Shown piece after piece: positions 58,020-64,000 of a stretch of DNA of 64,000 nt. Position numbers and translations under genes: made by a program. The notes under the pieces are model-generated. The model searched no databases and was not told the origin of the DNA. It saw nothing but the letters and a program-made list of their open reading frames with translations. Each line of letters opens with the position of its first letter. The stretch's first letter is position 1. This stretch comes from Annona cherimola (lineage: Eukaryota > Streptophyta > Magnoliopsida > Magnoliales > Annonaceae), in the NCBI GenBank assembly GCA_030490835.1, contig CM059975.1:52691174-52755173 (forward strand). Reading direction: 5' to 3'.

Positions 58020-58889
58020 CACCCCTGCCCGAGCATCACAACCTTACTCCAAGATCTTATCGATTGGTAAATGTGAATCAGGATTATTGCCCTGATTACG
58101 CAGCAGGTTCTTAATTGGATCTCGTCCAAAATTTTTTTCGTATCTTTTATCCATCACCGTTTCATTTCTTTCCATTCCACACCATTCATCTTACAAGCGA
58201 TGATACATTTGTAATCAATTGCACATACTAAGTGTACATTTCATCCATAACATTTGAACTTGCTCTTCTATGTTAAAGGTCCTCTTGACCTAATCATGTC
58301 CTTTTCATTCCATATATACATACATTTATCAGTTCTTAGCATACAAGCATTTATCATTTAAGGCATTCCTTATCTCAGTCATATCATATCTATACAAGAC
58401 ATTTTAAATTTTTTATCTTCTCAATCATATAATACCTATGCAAGGTATCCTGAACATATGTATTAACAATACCATATCCCTTAGGGCATTCGTTCATACT
58501 TCCACATACAAAGGATTACAAACCTTTGAAAATTCCTTTTTCGTTTCTCAGCGAGAACATGCCTTTCATCACTTGAATTTTCTTTGCACCTGTCCAAGGG
58601 GGGAAACAAAACATGAGTCGAAACTCAATAAGCAAGCATATTTCATTCTCGTTTAAATGCATTTCTCTCCATTCAATAAGAGACACTTAACAAGTTATCA
58701 ACTACCAATGGAATAGAAACTTTTTCATAAACCATTCATGGAAACCTTTCATAAACCATTTATGAAAATCATTCATGTAAACAATCCATGTAAACCATTT
58801 GTAAATCCTAAATTTTGAGCATTTCCTAAACATTGAATGTGCAAATGCATCACTTCCATTCGTGACATAATCCTTCATGTGAGGGTACG
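58015..58889 (-). mobile_element. Antisense gypsy LTR B7, left part
   Basis: It starts TGTGGCACCCCTGCCC, carries AATCAGGATTATTGCCCTGATT near 58076, and runs to GGGTACG at 58889, where a 1.9-kb insertion begins. It resumes at 60776 with CTAGCTCGAGGAACATCC-type sequence. Confidence 0.8.
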
Positions 58890-60008
58890 TGATAATTCTC
58901 AAAATTTTCATTTAATTTCATATAAAATTCACACCATTAAATATTAAAATGTTAATTTAATGCATGTTTTAAGTGAAATTTCATGAAAATTAAATTTTTC
59001 ATAAAATCTTTAATTTTGCCATAAAATGGGTCATTTTGCAATATTGTTAAAAATATGAAATTATAAAAATAATTACGCATTCTAAATGGGATTAAATAGG
59101 CTCACTTGGTAATATGGGTATAAAGTAAACTGTTATGAAATCTTAACATAAAATTTCGTAAAATAAATTCAAAAGGGGCTAAAAAATAAATTAAAAATCC
59201 CTGCAAGCTTATTAAAATATTTTTGAGAAAAATTAAATATTTAAATCCATGTTTTCATTTGCTGCATGAGTACACACGACCACACACCACCGGAGAACAA
59301 TATTTTGGTGCTCCATCATCTTCCCCAAATCGATGAACAGCCATTGCTGCCCCTTACCACCATCCAACCAAATCCAAGTAGGCGGCCATGAAAATCAAAT
59401 GCAGAAACGCCACCATTAATAAACACCCCTGCTTAGCCCGTTCCAAATCTTAAAAGGAAAATGCAGAAAATTCCCAATCAATAGTTGTTCAACTGGCAAA
59501 AAATGGCAGCACTGATCGTGTTTTGATTTGCAAGTAGCTACTCTTAAAATCTAGCTCGTCCCCTTCTCTAAATCAGCCCTCTTCTTCAATGCCAATTTCA
59601 ACCATGGCCCACCGAAATCAACCAAGAAAGTAGCAGCAAATCGGCAGTTTCATTTTTCAAAAAACCGCAGATCCTAATTTCCATTTTCTCCAGCACTCAG
59701 CTCCGTCCACAAATTAACACCTCAACCCATCTCCTCTCCACCGACAATCGACAACACCATAGCAGCGAGCCCTTTTGGAAAATCCAACTCTCCATCGTTC
59801 TCCCCAATTCGACGATAGTCATGGCTGCCATTCATCTCAACAACACTGAAACCCAGCTGCCCCTGTTAAAGATGAGCCCCAATTTTCAGTAGTCACGAAC
59901 CCATTCACAGCAATAGCAAAGTAGAGATCTACAGCAAAGGGCGGCTACAGTCGAAGGCAAAAGCAGAAATCCCACATCGATTTTTTTCAAATGGAAAAGA
60001 GGGTTGCC

Positions 60009-60022
60009 CAACACTTATAAAA
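60009..60022 (+). promoter_or_regulatory. TATA box of the solo LTR
   Basis: AACACTTATAAAAGGAGG is a strong TATA-type motif in an LTR. Transcription would start about 30 bp downstream near the GGGTCCCTCC segment. Confidence 0.5.
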
Positions 60023-60399
60023 GGAGGGTCCCTCCTACCTTGAAAGACACAAAAAAACACAATTCTGTCTCCCTTAAGTGGGACCCCTTCTTGTGGGATC
60101 CCTAACAAGGAGGTGAGGCCAAGCAATAAAATTTCCATTAAGTGGAGATTTGCTCTTCATATTTGGGTGAAGTAAATTTTATTTTTTGCTTTATAGTTGT
60201 TAATGCTTTATAGTTGTTAATTTTTAATCTGTAATTTTAATTCTTAGATTAGATTTACTGCTTTATTGCTTTGTAATTTTTAGAGTAAATTTAATATAAT
60301 TCTTTCCTGCCTTAATAGTTGAATTTCGTAGCTTTTAATTGCTTTCTTAGAATAGTTTTAATTAAGTTGTTAGTTAATTATAATTTCTTTTAGCTTCTT

Positions 60400-60615
60400 G
60401 TCTCTCTTTCTTTTTCTCCAACTCTTCTAATCTTTTCTCTCTTCTTTCTCTCTCTTTCTAATTTCTTTCCCTCTCTCTCTAATTTCTTCTCTTTTCTCTT
60501 TTCTTCTCTCTCTAACCTCCCTTTCTCTCTCCTCTTTCTTATCTCTTTATTCCCTTCTCTTTAATTTCTTCTCCTTTCTCTCTAATTTCTCTCTTCTCTA
60601 CACACACTTTCTCTC
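60400..60615. repeat. CT-rich low-complexity tract
   Basis: More than 200 bp consist mainly of TCTCT, TTTCT and CTTTC words in the solo LTR, downstream of its TATA box. Confidence 0.85.
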
Positions 60616-60775
60616 TTTAAACAATTCAAAACTATATCGCCTCTCTGTGGATTCGACCGGACTCGCCGTTATTCTACACTATCGCCCGCATAGTGGTAGC
60701 TTTAATGTGTTTTGATTAATTTTAATTAAACTAGTGATCATAGTACTCGTAACAACAAGCACTTGGTACGCATCA

Positions 60776-62531
60776 ATACGCTAGCTCGAGGAACATCCTT
60801 TCATAACATGATCCTTTCCATCATTGGTGTCGAACCTTCCGACTTGGCAACATCAAGGGGGACTCCTTGTCCACTTACTACCTCGACTAGCCTGCTTGAC
60901 TTCCTCTTCTTTCTTCCCCTTTTTCCTTCTCTTTTTCTCCCCCTCATGTTGCTAGAAAAGGGAACATGCAAAGCTGCTGAAAAGGGGTTTGCTCCTTTGA
61001 AAATTTTTCTCTTTCTAACCCTTTAACACATATGGACGTGTACTTCATATATGACTAGATTTTTCTAGCCTTGTGGGCCCCATTTGCCACATCATTTAGT
61101 AGCTAATTAAAGCATATTGATCCCCTATTGCTGTCATGCCAAAATATGGTCTAAGTAAATTTGATAATTATCCATTAAAAATCCATCAAAATCCATATCA
61201 TTAAGGAACCACAAATCTGTCCCCCATTCAATGTCCAATGTGCAGCATCTTTTATCATTTTTTTCACACCTAATTTACTTTAATTAATGGGTAATTAACC
61301 ACCCTAGCTAATGGCCTACTCATGAGTCCACTTAGCTTGTTAAAAAAAATTTCATAAAAATCAGATAATGGCCTTAGTCGTCTACCCTTTCTTGTTGTCC
61401 ATTTAGTGACCATGCATTCAACGTCCATATCAGCTGCCCCTTTTGCAAATTTTCACAAAATTGCAGCTTTAAATTAATGGATAATTAATCACCCTAACTA
61501 GGAGCTCATTAAGGGGTCAAATTAGCTTCTAAAAAAATCATAAAAAATCCCATTGCAACAGCTTGGACATGAACATTTTCAACACCCCTCTTGCTTTCCA
61601 TTTTGTGCACATTCCATATGCCTTGGTATTTTGGCATTTTGTGCCACAAAAATCCAATTTTAATTAATTTCACTAACCACCCTTGTCATGTAGCTCACTT
61701 CAATACATAATTTGTATTTTTAAAAAATCATAAATTCCTTGCAACAGCCCCTTGATCGTCCATGTATGGGCCATCTTTTTAAGCTCCTTTGAGCTAATCC
61801 ATTAGCCATAAATCATGACATTAATTACTTGATATTATCATGGATTATATCATTTTAAATAATTCATAAAATTCATGTGTAATTATCTCCTTTTGACACA
61901 TCATTTTTGCCATTAAAAATATAGTTAATCACCTTACTTTAACATAAACATAAGCTTACTTTATGATGCACAAAAATCAAAGGTATACACCTTTTTTCAT
62001 GCAACCATGATCCCATCATCATTGGCTCAATCCAAGCCTCTCATTGCCTCGATCTCATAATTTTAATCCTCTATTTCGAATTTCGTCTCAATCCGACTTT
62101 TCTAGCTCAAGTTATGATCATTTGAAAGTATCCTTGGATTTTGGACAGTGATAATCAATTATCATCAAAATTTTTATAATCTAACTTTCCCATGTGATTA
62201 AGCACGAAATTATGTGCTTCAATCTCAATTTTTATCTTAATCCGCCTTATAGGCATCAAGTTGTGAATTTTCTAATATTTTTCCGCTTGGCTCTATAATT
62301 AGCCTCTTAATTTCTATTAATCACATTATGAAAATTAAATTAATTTTCATGGCACACTAATTCTTTTCAATCCTCATTAGACCACTTTAATCATATTGGC
62401 CTATCTCAACTTATAATGATTGATTTAATCATTATTCATAACCTCTAACCTAATTACCATAAATCATGAATATTGCAAATAAATCATTCATAATTCTACC
62501 GAATGAACCCTACGTAGGTCAGGGTTTCACA
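60776..62531 (-). mobile_element. Antisense gypsy LTR B7, right part, ending at a polypurine tract
   Basis: The LTR continues from the insertion and ends GTCAGGGTTTCACA at 62531. On the minus strand it therefore starts TGTGAAACCCTGACC, preceded by the purine run GCAAAGGGGAGAGGAT (62532-62547). This is the 3' LTR of a minus-strand element. Confidence 0.75.
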
Positions 62532-62570
62532 ATCCTCTCCCCTTTGCAACAGGTTTAGTCCCGACACCGT

Positions 62571-62727
62571 TCACTTTTCAAATATATGGGGGTACTTCTT
62601 TTCAACATTTTCCTTTAACTCCCAAGTAATCTTGCTTTCAGAGTATTGGTTCCATTGAACCTTAAAATATTCATTTTCTCTATTCCGAAGCTTTTATACT
62701 TTATGATCTAGGATCCTTATCCTAATC
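62571..62727 (-). pseudogene. Chromodomain remnant of a Tekay-like gypsy integrase
   Basis: The minus-strand frame reads ILDHKV, stop, KLRNRENEYFKVQWNQYS, then KITWELKENVEKKYPHIF and a TGA stop. This is the chromodomain-like C-terminus of plant chromoviruses (the VQW and TWE aromatic positions are kept), thought to direct integration to heterochromatin. It sits directly upstream of the polypurine tract, its normal place. The matching plus-strand copy at 29635-29760 has lost both Trp positions. Confidence 0.8.
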
Positions 62728-63104
62728 AATCATATCATTCATACTTAGTTAACCTTAGTTAACCTGTATACAGGGAATTCCACCTATATTATCTTGTTGG
62801 TTTTCTCTATAGGTAGTGCATGCATGGTTACATATTGGTAAGTTATGACTAAAGGGTTATCATCAAAATGAAATAAAGTCATTGCCAAACTTTCTAAAAT
62901 TTAATCCATACTTGTGGCCACCTCAATCCTCTTGCTCACGTGACTCCATTTGAGTTAGGGCATGCACATGTACCAGGTTCGTAGAGGTAACCTGTCGGTT
63001 AGCTACTCCGGTTATCCTTGGTTGGGCTGATCTTTCATGCATTTGCAACGTTTGTACCTCATTCGAACAATTTGGGCAATATGCCGTACCTGATTACAAA
63101 CGTA
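62728..63104 (-). pseudogene. Internally deleted gypsy interior with possible gag knuckle
   Basis: Next to the primer site the minus strand reads CYVCNQVRHIAQ, which resembles the first part of a CCHC knuckle with the last Cys lost. The remainder shows no clear domain. If right, deletions have fused primer site, knuckle and chromodomain, removing nearly all gag and pol. Confidence 0.35.
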
Positions 63105-63388
63105 GCATCTGATACCAACTTGTGTGGTATCATACCTATCATATCACATAGATATATACCTTATCATCTATTCACATAAACTTCATCTCATCTCATAGCT
63201 ATTATCTCAATCACATACTATCATCTTGTCTCACTTTGGGTTATGGCAATTAATCTTAATCACCATTATTAATTGCAAATCTTAATTGCAAAATATCATT
63301 AAATCATAAAAATCATCCAAATCATACATAATTTATGTTTACATGCCAAATGCATATACATGAGCCCTACTTGGGTCTGGGTATCACA
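63105..63388 (-). mobile_element. Primer site and short (268 bp) LTR-like unit of the minus-strand gypsy element
   Basis: Minus-strand TTGGTATCAGATGC (63104-63118) resembles the Met-tRNA primer site. It borders a unit at 63121-63388 with TGTGTGGTATC and GGGTATCACA ends. The last 170 bp match the start of the type II LTR (compare 57450-57617 and 29804-29970). At 268 bp it is far shorter than the 1.9-kb LTR B6, so it is internally deleted. Confidence 0.6.
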
Positions 63389-63461
63389 CGAATAATGGTA
63401 CAAGTATTTTTTATTGATGTCTAATATTTTAAAATAAATTAATTGAAATAACACGCTACCA

Positions 63462-63885
63462 AAGTAGCCTCTCTTGTGTAGGTTAATTTATTTTTAAGAC
63501 ATTAAGATAATTATTTGTATGTAATTTATGCGAATATTCATCGGCTCAAAAGAAGATTAATATTTAGCCGAATTGCGTACACACTTGTAGTAATAAATAT
63601 GTAACAATTATTTGGTACTCCATGTGAATAACAAGTCAATCTAAAGAAAGGCCTCTTGTTTAATAGGATTTTATTTTTAATATTTGATTACTACACCATA
63701 ATGTTGTGGATATATAATTAATGCGGTTTGGGCAGGTTAATATTTGGTCGGATTACATAGACACCTGCAGTGATAAATATGTGATAATTATTAGGCATTT
63801 CATGTAAACAATAGTTGGTCAAAAGAAAGATTTATTGTTTAACAGGACTTTATTATCAATATTTGATTATTGCACCAAGAGTACT
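63462..63885. repeat. Tandem repeat, period about 180 bp (two full copies and part of another)
   Basis: TTAATATTTRGYCG starts at 63557 and 63737. Markers recur in order: ATAAATATGT, TAATTATT, CATGTRAA, TTAATAGGA/TTAACAGGA, TTTTAATATTTGATTA and TGATTATTGCACCA. The region 63462-63556 matches the second half of a unit. Copies are diverged. No coding content. Confidence 0.75.
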
Positions 63886-64000
63886 ACTTACATTAATACT
63901 TTTGTCCAAAGACTAAGTATTAATGTTGTGTTAGGTTTCTTGTGATGGGTGCTACCATTATTTAAATTGCTAAAGTTTTATGTAAAACTTATGTGAACAT

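Larger units (their letters stand above)
58890..60775 (+). mobile_element. Solo LTR-like insertion (1886 bp), probably Athila-type, in gypsy LTR B7
   Basis: The ends are TGATAATTCTC and TACGCATCA (TG...CA). Flanks are GTACG at 58885-58889 and ATACG at 60776-60780, a 5-bp target duplication with one change; the uninterrupted LTR at 33739 reads GGGTACGCTAGC. Inside, a TATA box (ACTTATAAAAGG) lies near 60015, a long CT-rich tract at 60400-60615, and CTCTGTGGATTCGACC near 60645, which resembles 3' parts of Athila-type LTRs. No coding domain is present, so it is a solo LTR. Confidence 0.75.

Overview
This window looks like nuclear DNA of a flowering plant. It is AT-rich, it holds one spliced gene for a plastid-targeted tetrapyrrole enzyme, and most of the rest is nested plant retrotransposons with initiator-Met-tRNA or Asp-tRNA type primer sites. 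I see no bacterial gene layout, no CRISPR array and no intact tRNA or rRNA gene. The species cannot be named from the sequence alone.

Layout. (1) 1-5.4 kb: the 5' half of a uroporphyrinogen decarboxylase (UROD) gene on the minus strand. Four coding exons give 176 codons; the C-terminal half lies beyond the left edge. At least two MITE-like insertions sit in the last visible intron. (2) 5.4-8.6 kb: AT-rich intergenic DNA with TA microsatellites, a tandem duplication of about 327 bp and a second copy of one MITE. (3) 8.6-13.47 kb: a plus-strand Ty3/gypsy element with LTR, primer site, an unusual acidic ORF upstream of gag, and a decayed gag with a CCHC knuckle. (4) 13.47-18.64 kb: an antisense gypsy LTR split by a copia LTR that lacks an internal region. 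(5) 18.64-26.82 kb: a nearly complete Ty1/copia element on the minus strand. Its LTRs are almost identical, but its reading frames are badly broken. (6) 26.8-30.1 kb: a gypsy element reduced to LTR, RNase H, integrase, degenerate chromodomain and part of the 3' LTR. (7) 30.1-53.3 kb: a patchwork of gypsy LTRs in both orientations, holding a SINE with a 16-bp target duplication, a Micron-like MITE in a TA tract, and an Athila-like LTR with gag fragment. (8) 53.3-55.7 kb: a short LTR-retrotransposon fragment and an unassigned GC-richer stretch. (9) 55.7-63.4 kb: more antisense gypsy LTRs, an inverted primer-site junction, a 1.9-kb LTR insertion with near-perfect target duplication, and a chromodomain remnant. 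(10) 63.4-64 kb: a tandem repeat with a period near 180 bp.

The gypsy sequences appear to be one chromodomain-bearing (Tekay/Del-like) family. Two LTR types share the 3' (R/U5) side and differ in U3. The most interesting structural signal is a hairpin position about 570-620 nt from the LTR 3' end. It is kept as a hairpin with different arm sequences in different copies, and is expanded to six hairpins at 40.7-41.2 kb. Apart from UROD, every coding remnant is a transposable-element pseudogene. I found no convincing new host pathway; the novelty is in the elements. All alignments were made by eye, so element boundaries without a stated terminal motif are approximate.
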